Program-made: the position numbers and the translations under genes | In this document: piece after piece, positions 16,647 through 24,954 of the stretch | Position numbering within the stretch: the stretch's first letter is position 1 | Layout of the letters: every line of letters starts with the position of its first letter | Source: Leptospirales bacterium | GTDB lineage: Bacteria > Spirochaetota > Leptospiria > Leptospirales > Leptonemataceae | Reading direction: 5' to 3' | Length of the DNA: 39,170 bases | NCBI GenBank assembly: GCA_016788865.1 | Contig: JAEUSB010000096.1 | Coordinates: forward strand, 1-39,170 | The notes under the pieces: model-generated | What the model was told of the DNA's origin: nothing | Database searches by the model: none | The model's input: the letters and a program-made list of their open reading frames with translations, nothing else

Positions 16647-17978
16647 TCAGGCGTTTCTCTGACGAGCTTCAGATTGGCGGGCTGTGGCGATTTCGCGCAT
16701 ATGAGCTTCAAAGGATGGATGCTTCTTCAAGATAAAATCAAAACTCCTCCTGGTGAGCACATATACGTCGCAGTATCCCTGGGCCCTAACGCTGGCCGTT
16801 CTGTTGGTCTGGAATATCAGGGCCATTTCTCCCACAAAACTTCCTTCTTGCAATTCCGCAAAAACGCGGGAGCCGTCGCGTGATACAATTTCGACACTGC
16901 CAGAGCTTATAATATAGAGAGAATCACCAGGATCGCCTTCGCGCATCAAGTAAGATCCCGGAAGGTAGACGGAAGGCCTGAGGGCCATGACCATATCGCG
17001 CAGCAGGTCATCGTCCGACCCGCGGAAAAAGGGGACCTTCTGGAGTAGATCTCCTCTCATGCTGAGTGCGATTTCGATGCGCAAGGATTCAGGCAAATCT
17101 GCCAGCACAGCGCTTTCTTCCGGACCCATCCGGCTGTCCCATAGATGGCCGTAGTATGCAAGTACCTGTTCGCGTAAGTCCGCGGGAATCGCTCGATAGC
17201 GGAGGAAAGCAGTCACTTCTTCCAGTTTCTTTACGTGATTGGCGCGAACGACATCCCGATTTGCGAGATAGCTTGTTAGATTTCCAATTACAAAGCCATA
17301 GCTTCCCACGCCCACCATCATCACACAAATTACGTACACCCGCTGGATGTTGTTTTGGGGAACAATGTCCCCGAATCCAACTGATGCGAGAGTTGTGACT
17401 GTGAAGTAGAGTGCCTTGATGTAGGTAGAATGCAGGTCGGGTTCTCCCGTGATGCCTCCCAACAGGATCCACCCGCATGACAGCCAGTGTGCGGTCAGGG
17501 TCATAAGTAGTACAAAGTAAGTCAAACGCAGGAGGCCAGGGTGCGCAGAATGACGGCGGTAGAGATTTCGAAACAGTCCCTGCAATCTGACAAGCTTGAG
17601 GAGTCGCTGCATCTGGATAATGCGCAGACTGCGAATCAAAGGAATTGCTTCTGCGAATTCAGATTCCTGGAGTAGAAAGAAGGGCAATGCCGCAATCAAG
17701 TCCGGAGCAAACCATGATCGTAAGTACTTCCTGACTATTCTTTGATGATCCAGGATTTCGTGCCCGTTTTCAGTGTACCCGGTAAAGAACTGCAACACAA
17801 TATCAATCCCGAATGAGATTGAGACCAGGATTTCATATTTTAATAGGGAGTTGTGGAACGGGACATGGATGGCGAGTTGCAAAGGCACAACAATCGCCGA
17901 AAGAATTGTCAGCGCCAGTACATACAAATCCCAGGTGTACTTGAAAGGATTGTTGGGATGAATTACAAATCGGTTCAC
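16647..17978 (-). CDS. Cyclic-nucleotide-gated potassium channel (6TM + CNBD)
   Basis: From the GTG at 17978 the protein has about 443 residues. It has six membrane segments, a voltage-sensor-like S4 (IRSLRIIQMQRLLKLVRL), the K+ selectivity filter TLASVGFGDIVP near residues 195-205, a C-linker, and a cyclic-nucleotide-binding domain with GDSLYIISSGSVEIV and the phosphate cassette GEMALIFQTNRTASV, whose Arg binds the cyclic phosphate. This is the architecture of bacterial HCN/CNG-type channels such as SthK from a spirochaete and LliK from Leptospira. An open frame reaches an ATG at 18155, but that part overlaps the upstream gene by 170 bp and looks like a shadow. The GTG lies 4 bp after the upstream stop, so the two are likely co-transcribed; TTG or GTG starts slightly upstream are possible. 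Confidence 0.9.
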   Translation of the reverse strand: MNRFVIHPNNPFKYTWDLYVLALTILSAIVVPLQLAIHVPFHNSLLKYEILVSISFGIDIVLQFFTGYTENGHEILDHQRIVRKYLRSWFAPDLIAALPFFLLQESEFAEAIPLIRSLRIIQMQRLLKLVRLQGLFRNLYRRHSAHPGLLRLTYFVLLMTLTAHWLSCGWILLGGITGEPDLHSTYIKALYFTVTTLASVGFGDIVPQNNIQRVYVICVMMVGVGSYGFVIGNLTSYLANRDVVRANHVKKLEEVTAFLRYRAIPADLREQVLAYYGHLWDSRMGPEESAVLADLPESLRIEIALSMRGDLLQKVPFFRGSDDDLLRDMVMALRPSVYLPGSYLMREGDPGDSLYIISSGSVEIVSRDGSRVFAELQEGSFVGEMALIFQTNRTASVRAQGYCDVYVLTRRSFDFILKKHPSFEAHMREIATARQSEARQRNA

Positions 17979-17982
17979 AGTG

Positions 17983-18663
17983 TTATATATTGCGAAATTT
18001 ATCCAGTGCAATAGCAACAATTGCACCAACGATTTCTGCTTCTGAGAGTCGTGCGCAGTTGAACTGGATATCAAAGATGTCCGGACTGGCCACTTCCCCG
18101 GCAAAGTAGTCGCGAAGGTAGATTCGCTCACGATCAACGGCAGCCATTTTTTCATGAGCCTCGCGGTCTGAGCCCAATTGGTCCATTTTTCTCACGCGCT
18201 CTGTTCTGTAGGTAAGCGGAGCGTAGAGTTTTACGTGCAGCGAATGTTTCACATCGCGAGTAATCACCACTCCGCCGCGACCGAGGATTACAACATTTCC
18301 GGCAAGCGCGACGGCGCGAATAACCTGGGCTATGCGTCGTTTGACCGCCGCATCTCCCGGATTCTGTTGCTGTGCAAAGCCGCTGATCAGATTCTGAAAG
18401 AAGCCGGGGGGGCCGCTTCGACTGATCCTGTCCGCCTCATCAATTGAGACGCCCAGCTCATTGGCGGCCTGCTCAATTACTTCCCGATCTACCATTTTCC
18501 AATCGGGACCCTTCTGGGATAGTCCTGCTGCGACCTGCTGGGCAATATGCATACCCGGACAGCCGTATTCCCGGGCAATCGTAACGACGGGCCCCGGCGT
18601 CTTTTGTCCAACGCCGCGAACCATCTTATCTTCCACGTAATTCAGGATGAAACTTTTGGGCAT
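17983..18663 (-). CDS. Cytidylate-kinase-like family protein
   Basis: The protein matches the cytidylate kinase-like family (Cytidylate_kin2 type). It has VVTIAREYGCPGMHIA in place of a Walker A loop, then KMVDREVIEQAA, a central LAGNVVILGRGG, and the basic LTYRTERVRKM and RERIYLRDYF segments. Such proteins are predicted P-loop kinases of small molecules, and few have a known substrate, so the name should not be taken as CMP kinase activity. The ATG at 18663 (226 residues) is preferred; the frame reaches 18759, but the upstream part is Cys- and Arg-rich and unlike the family. It precedes the K+ channel by 4 bp and diverges from the P-type ATPase gene, with a 161-bp gap holding both control regions. 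Confidence 0.85.
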   Translation of the reverse strand: MPKSFILNYVEDKMVRGVGQKTPGPVVTIAREYGCPGMHIAQQVAAGLSQKGPDWKMVDREVIEQAANELGVSIDEADRISRSGPPGFFQNLISGFAQQQNPGDAAVKRRIAQVIRAVALAGNVVILGRGGVVITRDVKHSLHVKLYAPLTYRTERVRKMDQLGSDREAHEKMAAVDRERIYLRDYFAGEVASPDIFDIQFNCARLSEAEIVGAIVAIALDKFRNI

Positions 18664-18824
18664 TGTCCGCTCAAAGGAAAAAGAATGCAACAAACATGGA
18701 CAACCTCTGACTATTGTCAACGGAAGATACTGACGAATGTCACGCATCCAGCTGGCCAATCATCTCATTCTCAATCTATGGCCGCCGCCTTCGTTTCCAT
18801 TGCTTGTTTCGATGGTGATTTACT

Positions 18825-21800
18825 GTGATTCGTGAGGCATTGCGCCGCGAGCATATCCTTGTAGGGTTGGATGGTGGGTCAGAGGACGACGTGCGGAGTC
18901 TCCTCGCGATTTCTAACTGCAAGGACCAGCCGGATCTAATACCAAAATTGCTCCACTCTCCCCGCGTCGACGATGGAGTGACAATCTATCATCATGCCGT
19001 CGATGGTCTTTCGCAAAGCGAGCTCTACATAGGTTCGATCGCCCCCGGCCGGAATGCCGGTGCGCTAGTGGCCCTCCTGCTTTGTCCCGTGGATCAGCCG
19101 GCCGGTAACCTTCAGTTGCTCGAGCGCCTCCTTGCGCTATTGCCGCCCATTTCGCAAAAGGTAGCGGCCCTGCGGGATAAAGATTCTATTCGTGAATTGA
19201 TCGGCAAAGAAGAAACCGAATCAATCGGTCCAACATATATCAATCTCACGCAACAAGAGCTGGCCATTGAGTTGCGCACGGACCTTGAGCGAGGCCTGGG
19301 AGAAGAGGAAGCGAACAATAGAGTCAGCATCTATGGACGCAATCAACTCCGCAAAACGCGCTCAACACCCTGGTACGCCAAGCTTTTCAAAAATTTCTTC
19401 AGCCTTTTTGCATTACTCCTCTGGGGTGCGACCATACTCTGCTTTGTTCCGGGTGTTGATATGCCGCAACTCGGTATAGCAATTGCCATTGTAATCGCGA
19501 TCAACGGGTTCTTCTCCTTTCTGCAAGAAGAGAAATCGGATCGGGCCGTCGAAGCCCTGCAGAGGCTTCTGTCGCATAACTGTCGCGTAATGCGAGATGG
19601 GGCAGTGGTGGAAATTGACGCAGAACTCATTGTGCCCGGGGATATTGTGATCCTCGAAGAAGGAGACAGTGTCCCTGCCGACGGGAGGCTAATCGAAGCG
19701 TTTGAGGTTGAGGTTGACAATTCTTCGCTAACCGGCGAGTCCACCTCGGCCAAGCGATACAAATCCGATCAAAGCGTTCTTCTTGATGGTCGATTCCTAT
19801 GGATTGAAATGCCAAATATTGTTTTTGCTGGCTCCTCGCTCGTAAAGGGCCAGGGCAAGGCTGTGGTTTTTGGCACGGGCATGACTACAGAGATTGGCCG
19901 CATCGCTGGCATGACTCAGTCCATCAAGTCGGAGGACAGTCCCCTACAGAAAGAGTTGAAAGCCACGGTTCGGACCATTGCGTTTTTGGCCGGGGCTATT
20001 GCGCTGTTGTTCCTTGGACTGGGCTGGTATTTTGCGGGGCTTTCCTTCCTTCAGGCGTTTATATTTTGCATTGGTCTGTTTGTTGCGAACGTTCCGGAAG
20101 GTCTGTTGCCAACCGTAACGCTCTCGCTTGCAATTGGCGTAACTCGAATGGCAAAGAGAAATGCAATTGTCAAGAACCTGGCCTCCGTAGAAACCCTGGG
20201 CTCAACAAGCGTAATCTGCACCGACAAAACCGGGACTCTGACCCAGAATCTCATGATGGTACAGGAAATCTTTGTTAACGGCGAGGTTATCACCGTAGAT
20301 GGAAACGGGTACGAGCCAACAGGAGTGTTCAAGTCAGGAAATAACGTTCTATCCACAGAAACGCTCTCGCAGAGTCCAGCGCTGTTCAGACTGCTTCAAT
20401 GTTCCTTTGTTTGTAACAATGCAAGAATTGAAAAGGTCAAGGATCAATATCGCATGACGGGCGATCCCACGGAAGGGGCTCTGATGGCCCTTGCAATGAA
20501 AGGTAGGATCAGGGGTACGCACCAGACGCTGCGGGTAAATCCTTTCGAGTCAGTCCGGAAGCGGATGAGTGTTGTGGTGCGGAGTGAGGCGGGCCCCGGA
20601 ATCCTGGTTTTTGCAAAGGGCGCGCCACTTGAATTGCTTGGTTGCTGCGATCGTATCATGGATGGCAACGGTGTCCGCAGCCTCACGGAGTCCGAGCACG
20701 CGGCGATCATCCGCAAGAATGACGAGTTTGCAAGGCGCGGCCTTCGCGTGCTCGCCCTTGCGTATAAAGAGGATTCCAATCCTGAGTCAAACCCGGACAA
20801 TTATGACCAGTCGCAAGCAGAGGCACGACTGGTTTTCCTGGGTCTGACGGCGATGAACGATCCCGTACGTCCGGGCGTAAGCGATGCAATCGCGAAGTGT
20901 CACGAGGCCGGAATTCGCATCATTATGATTACGGGCGACTATGCGCTGACGGCGGGTAGCATTGCCGCTAAAATTGGAATGAACGTTCAAGCCGAGGACG
21001 CCATTATCACGGGCGCGGATCTGAATACAATCAACGACGAAACCCTGTTTGTGATGCTAAAGTCCGGCGATCAGATTTTCGCAAGAGTTTCACCCGAACA
21101 CAAACTCCGGATTGTCTCTTCGCTGAAGAAGATGGGAGAGATTGTTGCAGTTACCGGTGATGGAGTCAATGATGCGCCAGCTTTGAAACGGGCTGACATT
21201 GGCATTGCAATGGGTCTTCGCGGGAATGATGTAGCCAAGGAAGCGGCGCATATGGTCCTGGTGGACGACAACTTCAGTTCCATTGTCGCAGCCATTGAAG
21301 AGGGCCGGGCGATCTTTGACAACATCCGCAAATTCATGGGATATATTCTGAACTCCAACCCGCAAGAAATGTATCCGTATATTCTCTGGATGATGCTTCC
21401 TGGTGCACCGCTTGCGATGACCGTAATGGGTGTACTGGCTGTCGATGTGGGAACCGACTTGATTCCAGCGATGGGACTTGGGGCGGAGCCTCCTGCCAAG
21501 GACGTTATGCGGAAACCTCCGCGGAGCAGAAAGGAAAAGCTGCTGAGTGTGCGGTTTATTCTACTGAATTATTTTGTTCAGGGAAGTATCCTGGCATTGG
21601 GTTGCTTTCTCTGTTATTTCTACATGGGCTGGGTCCTGGGTTCTTTTAAGGACGGATTCTCAATCTTTACAATGCCGGCCTCGCCAAAGGGATTGGATAT
21701 GAGTCTGGCATCGCGCGAGTACTTGATGACCCTGACGGCATTCTTCTTCCCCACGGTTACAACACAGATCGCCAATGTGCTTTGCAAGCGCAGCTACAAG

Positions 21801-22181
21801 GAATCGCTTTTTTCCAGGGAGTTTCTGGCGGAGGGAGTCAGGCAGGCAATCCTTGGGAAGATAAGGGCGTTGCCTGAGAAATATTCGAGCGGACCAGGTG
21901 GGATCGCAGGTCGCCTGGCTGGGTTTCTAGCGGGACAACTGGATAAACACTACGTAGTACTCAATATATTCTCCAACCCCTTGATCAACGCCGGAATTGC
22001 TTTTGAACTATTGTTGTGCGTAATTTTCTTTTACACGCCAATGTCCGATATCTATTTCTTTGCTCCCGTACCGTGGCACGTTTACCTTGTGGCGCTTATT
22101 GGGCCGGCTCTGTTGTTGATATTTGAGGAGACAAAGAAGTACTTCAGGCGCCAGGGGTATGCGCTGGACATTTTGAACTAA
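18825..22181 (+). CDS. P2C-type (Na+/K+-ATPase-like) cation ATPase with N-terminal PTS EIIA-2-like domain
   Basis: A 1,118-residue P-type ATPase. Core motifs are TGES, CTDKTGTLTQN (phosphorylated Asp467), FAKGAP and GDGVNDAPALKRADIGIAMG (from residue 778). The core resembles animal Na+/K+-ATPase alpha more than Ca2+ pumps: PEGLLPTVTLSLAIGVTRMA, KNLASVETLGSTS and VDVGTDLIPAMGLGAE. The ion ligands align: Glu425 (M4), Ser844, Asn845 and Glu848 (M5), Asp874 and Asp878 (M6). The first ~140 residues precede the usual cytosolic N-terminus and resemble a PTS EIIA type-2 domain, with GVTIYHHA putting His56 at the site of the phosphorylatable His (normally GxxIPH), and a later LQLLERLLALL helix. It starts at a GTG with GGTG upstream. 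No beta subunit is encoded nearby. Which ions it moves is inferred from ligand conservation. Confidence 0.92.
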   Translation: MIREALRREHILVGLDGGSEDDVRSLLAISNCKDQPDLIPKLLHSPRVDDGVTIYHHAVDGLSQSELYIGSIAPGRNAGALVALLLCPVDQPAGNLQLLERLLALLPPISQKVAALRDKDSIRELIGKEETESIGPTYINLTQQELAIELRTDLERGLGEEEANNRVSIYGRNQLRKTRSTPWYAKLFKNFFSLFALLLWGATILCFVPGVDMPQLGIAIAIVIAINGFFSFLQEEKSDRAVEALQRLLSHNCRVMRDGAVVEIDAELIVPGDIVILEEGDSVPADGRLIEAFEVEVDNSSLTGESTSAKRYKSDQSVLLDGRFLWIEMPNIVFAGSSLVKGQGKAVVFGTGMTTEIGRIAGMTQSIKSEDSPLQKELKATVRTIAFLAGAIALLFLGLGWYFAGLSFLQAFIFCIGLFVANVPEGLLPTVTLSLAIGVTRMAKRNAIVKNLASVETLGSTSVICTDKTGTLTQNLMMVQEIFVNGEVITVDGNGYEPTGVFKSGNNVLSTETLSQSPALFRLLQCSFVCNNARIEKVKDQYRMTGDPTEGALMALAMKGRIRGTHQTLRVNPFESVRKRMSVVVRSEAGPGILVFAKGAPLELLGCCDRIMDGNGVRSLTESEHAAIIRKNDEFARRGLRVLALAYKEDSNPESNPDNYDQSQAEARLVFLGLTAMNDPVRPGVSDAIAKCHEAGIRIIMITGDYALTAGSIAAKIGMNVQAEDAIITGADLNTINDETLFVMLKSGDQIFARVSPEHKLRIVSSLKKMGEIVAVTGDGVNDAPALKRADIGIAMGLRGNDVAKEAAHMVLVDDNFSSIVAAIEEGRAIFDNIRKFMGYILNSNPQEMYPYILWMMLPGAPLAMTVMGVLAVDVGTDLIPAMGLGAEPPAKDVMRKPPRSRKEKLLSVRFILLNYFVQGSILALGCFLCYFYMGWVLGSFKDGFSIFTMPASPKGLDMSLASREYLMTLTAFFFPTVTTQIANVLCKRSYKESLFSREFLAEGVRQAILGKIRALPEKYSSGPGGIAGRLAGFLAGQLDKHYVVLNIFSNPLINAGIAFELLLCVIFFYTPMSDIYFFAPVPWHVYLVALIGPALLLIFEETKKYFRRQGYALDILN

Positions 22182-22225
22182 GGTTATCTTAAGTTAGGAG
22201 AGGCTATGATGATTGGAGGACCGCA

Positions 22226-23584
22226 ATGCAATTTCCCTGGTTAGCAAATTATGATCCGGGTGTGCTGCATCACCTGGATTATCCGTTGAAATCCTTGCAC
22301 GAGGTTTTTCAGGAATCAGCACAGGCGTATGCGGACAATACGTGTATTTCTTTTTTTGGATCACACATTACCTACGCGCAGGTGGAAAAGGATTCGAACG
22401 ATCTGGCGCATCGACTCGTCGCAGCCGGCGTAAAACCGGGCGACCGCGTTCTTCTGTTGCTTCCAAATAGTCCGCAATTTGTTATCTCGTACTATGCGGT
22501 GTTGCGCTGCGGCGCTGTGGTTGTACCGGCTAATCCCCTCGATACCGCACAACAGATTCAGTACAAAATCAAAGACTCAGAATGCAGTGCAGCCATCTAT
22601 CTCGACATTCTATTCAAGAACATTTCTCCATCGCTGGAGTTGCTCTCCACGTCGATTAGCTGCGATTTCAGAGACTATCTTTCTTTCTTCCAGCGATTCG
22701 TTCTTGGTCTGAAGATGCGCTTCATGAAACATCCTATGCCTGGAAGTCGTAGTCTGGACTTTAGACGCTTGCTTGCTCAGGAGAATAGTCCGCCCGGCTT
22801 TACGGTTAGTCGAAGCACAGAGGACCTGGCTGCCATTGTTTACACGAGTGGTACCACTGGAATTCCAAAGGGTGTAATGCTTTCACACAAGGCGCTCGTA
22901 ACGAATATGATTCAGTACAAGGCCTGGGCGCAAGTTGCATCAACGGACGTAAGTCTCTGCGCGCTTCCTTTCTTTCAAGGATCGGGAATGAGCCTGGGGC
23001 TCAATGCAACGTTTACGTCCGGTGGATGCATGGTTCTCATGCCCAGGTGGGAAGTAGGCCATGCAATTGAACATTTGCGAAAAGGAGGCGTAACTCTATT
23101 TGCAGGTGTTCCAAACATGTACGAGGCCATGGTCCATCATCCGGATTTTGGAAAGCTCACGCGCACAAAGTTGCGCGGCTGTTTTGTGGGGACGGCGACG
23201 CTTTCAGAAGATTTGAAACAGAGTTTTCACAGCAAAACCGGGGCCGCTATAGTTGAGGGCTATGGTCTAACTGAGACGGTGTCTGCGAAGAGTTCCAGTC
23301 CCTATCAGGGCTTGAAGAAGCTCAAATCGATCGGGATTCCCTGGCCTGATACTCAGTTTCGAATCGTAGATGAAAAGGGTCAGGATGTTTCCGCCGGGCA
23401 ATCCGGGGAGATCATTATTCGCAGTCCAGACATCATGATGGGATATTGGAAAAATGAAGCAGCCACAAAAGAAGCCGTACGCGACGGCTGGCTTTATACA
23501 GGGGATATTGGCTATATGGATGAAGACGGATACTTCTGCATTGTGAAGCGCAAGAAAGAACCCGTTCAGGGTAAGTATGCGTGA
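22226..23584 (+). CDS. AMP-binding acyl-CoA synthetase, C-terminal subdomain missing
   Basis: Acyl-CoA synthetases activate fatty acids with ATP and then CoA. The N-terminal domain is complete: P-loop YTSGTTGIPKG (206-216), VEGYGLTET, and YTGDIGYMDEDGYF with the ATP-ribose Asp. The protein then stops at residue 452 just after the hinge (IVKRKKEPVQGKYA), so the roughly 90-110-residue C-terminal subdomain with the A10 catalytic Lys is absent; relatives are about 500-560 residues. A strong GGAGG lies before the ATG. The end overlaps the phosphofructokinase start by 8 bp and no remnant of the missing domain is visible, so this looks like a deletion or a natural truncation. Without the C-terminal lysine, adenylation would be expected to be weak or absent. 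Confidence 0.88.
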   Translation: MQFPWLANYDPGVLHHLDYPLKSLHEVFQESAQAYADNTCISFFGSHITYAQVEKDSNDLAHRLVAAGVKPGDRVLLLLPNSPQFVISYYAVLRCGAVVVPANPLDTAQQIQYKIKDSECSAAIYLDILFKNISPSLELLSTSISCDFRDYLSFFQRFVLGLKMRFMKHPMPGSRSLDFRRLLAQENSPPGFTVSRSTEDLAAIVYTSGTTGIPKGVMLSHKALVTNMIQYKAWAQVASTDVSLCALPFFQGSGMSLGLNATFTSGGCMVLMPRWEVGHAIEHLRKGGVTLFAGVPNMYEAMVHHPDFGKLTRTKLRGCFVGTATLSEDLKQSFHSKTGAAIVEGYGLTETVSAKSSSPYQGLKKLKSIGIPWPDTQFRIVDEKGQDVSAGQSGEIIIRSPDIMMGYWKNEAATKEAVRDGWLYTGDIGYMDEDGYFCIVKRKKEPVQGKYA

Positions 23585-24845
23585 TACAGACATAGAGTCG
23601 CTGGGTACCTGCGCGTTTTCTTCGCCGCTTCGCATTCCCCATTTTGTTCCGGACGATTCTCGGGTGCTTGTGGATGTGGAATGGACGGATTCGGCGGCTA
23701 TGTCAGAGCGAGCCTCGTTCGAGAATGCGGGGCCGCGCAAACATATCTTTTTTGATCCTTCGAAAACCACCGCCGCGATAGTTACATGTGGCGGACTTTG
23801 TCCCGGGCTAAACAACGTTATTCAGAGTGTTGTTCGCATGCTTTATCATCAATACGGTGTGAAGCGCATTCTGGGAATACAGTATGGATACGAAGGCCTG
23901 TGTGAAAAATATGGACATATGCCAATTGCGCTGACACCTGATTCTGTTAGCATCATACACAAAGAAGGTGGTTCAATTCTCGGGACCTCGCGTGGACCTC
24001 AAGATTGCGCGGAAATGGTCGATTGGCTGATTAAGAATCAGGTTTCAATCTTGTTTACGATTGGAGGCGACGGTACTTTGCGCGGGGCCGCTGCATTGCA
24101 TGCGGAAATCAAGAAGCGTGGCCTCCCAATCGCGGTGGTTGGAATTCCCAAGACAATCGACAATGATATTCGTTTTGCTCACAAGACATTTGGATTTGCA
24201 ACCGCGGTTTCTGTGGCCACGAACGTGATTCATTCCGCGCATTCAGAAGCAAAATCTGCGCGCAATGGTGTGGGCCTTGTGAAAGTGATGGGGCGTGATT
24301 CTGGATATATAGCATCGTACGTGGCTCTTGCATCCATTGAGGTAAACGTTGTTCTGATCCCGGAGGTCGACTTTGCACTCGACGGACCTGGAGGTCTCCT
24401 GTCGCATCTCGAAGATCGACTCCAGAAAAAGGGACATGCCGTCATCCTGGTTGCGGAAGGCGCAGGTCAGAAATACACGCTATCATCGGGAATGAAAGAC
24501 GCATCGGGGAATGTGAAGTATGGCGACATTGGACTGGCGCTGAAAGACAAGATTGAGGGGCATTTCAAACAGGCCAACGTTCCAATCGTTTTGAAATACA
24601 TCGACCCGAGTTATATCATTCGCAGCGTGCCTGCCTCGGCCGAGGATGCGGTCTTCTGTATCATGCTTGCGCAGAACGCAGTGCATGGGGCCATGTCAGG
24701 CAAGACAGGTTTTGTTGTGAGCTACTGGAATTCCTTCTATACGTACGTTCCACTGACCATGGCCACCGGAAAACGCAAGCAGGTCAGACCCGATGGCTAC
24801 CTCTGGACAATGGTGAAAGAGGCTACCGGACAGCCCGATTTTTGA
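23577..24845 (+). CDS. pfk: 6-phosphofructokinase, ATP-type, spirochaete/plant-like clade
   Basis: This enzyme phosphorylates fructose 6-phosphate to the 1,6-bisphosphate in glycolysis. The 422 residues carry TCGGLCPGLNNVI, IGGDGTLRGA, GIPKTIDNDI, VMGRDSGYIASYVALAS, the hexose-binding EGAGQKY and a C-terminal YVPLTMATGKRKQV. The Gly in GGDGT indicates ATP rather than pyrophosphate as donor (GGDDS/T in PPi enzymes), while PKTIDND has the Lys usual in PPi enzymes; this mixed pattern is known in plant, trypanosome and spirochaete (TP0108-like) ATP enzymes. The ~70-residue N-terminal extension (FVPDDSRVLVDVEW, AGPRKHIFF) is typical of that clade. AGGG lies before the ATG; it overlaps the acyl-CoA synthetase gene, so both are probably one transcript. 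Confidence 0.93.
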   Translation: MRDTDIESLGTCAFSSPLRIPHFVPDDSRVLVDVEWTDSAAMSERASFENAGPRKHIFFDPSKTTAAIVTCGGLCPGLNNVIQSVVRMLYHQYGVKRILGIQYGYEGLCEKYGHMPIALTPDSVSIIHKEGGSILGTSRGPQDCAEMVDWLIKNQVSILFTIGGDGTLRGAAALHAEIKKRGLPIAVVGIPKTIDNDIRFAHKTFGFATAVSVATNVIHSAHSEAKSARNGVGLVKVMGRDSGYIASYVALASIEVNVVLIPEVDFALDGPGGLLSHLEDRLQKKGHAVILVAEGAGQKYTLSSGMKDASGNVKYGDIGLALKDKIEGHFKQANVPIVLKYIDPSYIIRSVPASAEDAVFCIMLAQNAVHGAMSGKTGFVVSYWNSFYTYVPLTMATGKRKQVRPDGYLWTMVKEATGQPDF

Positions 24846-24954
24846 CGACAGGCCGCCAAGTCACTGCCGGGTCGCCGTACGGACTAAGGCTTCAAGAATC
24901 AGACTGATTGCATTTCTACCGTGCTTCATTTTTCTTACCACGGGAAAGGAATGA

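Noticed and set aside
16592..16711. 40-residue N-terminal extension of ArsR
   Set aside because: It overlaps the strong promoter and the predicted operator and does not resemble ArsR proteins.
16362..16883. Plus-strand frame of 173 codons over arsR and the channel 3' end
   Set aside because: Antisense to two well-supported genes; no motif.
17979..18155. Extended N-terminus of the K+ channel from an ATG at 18155
   Set aside because: It overlaps the cytidylate-kinase-like gene by about 170 bp and reads like its shadow frame.
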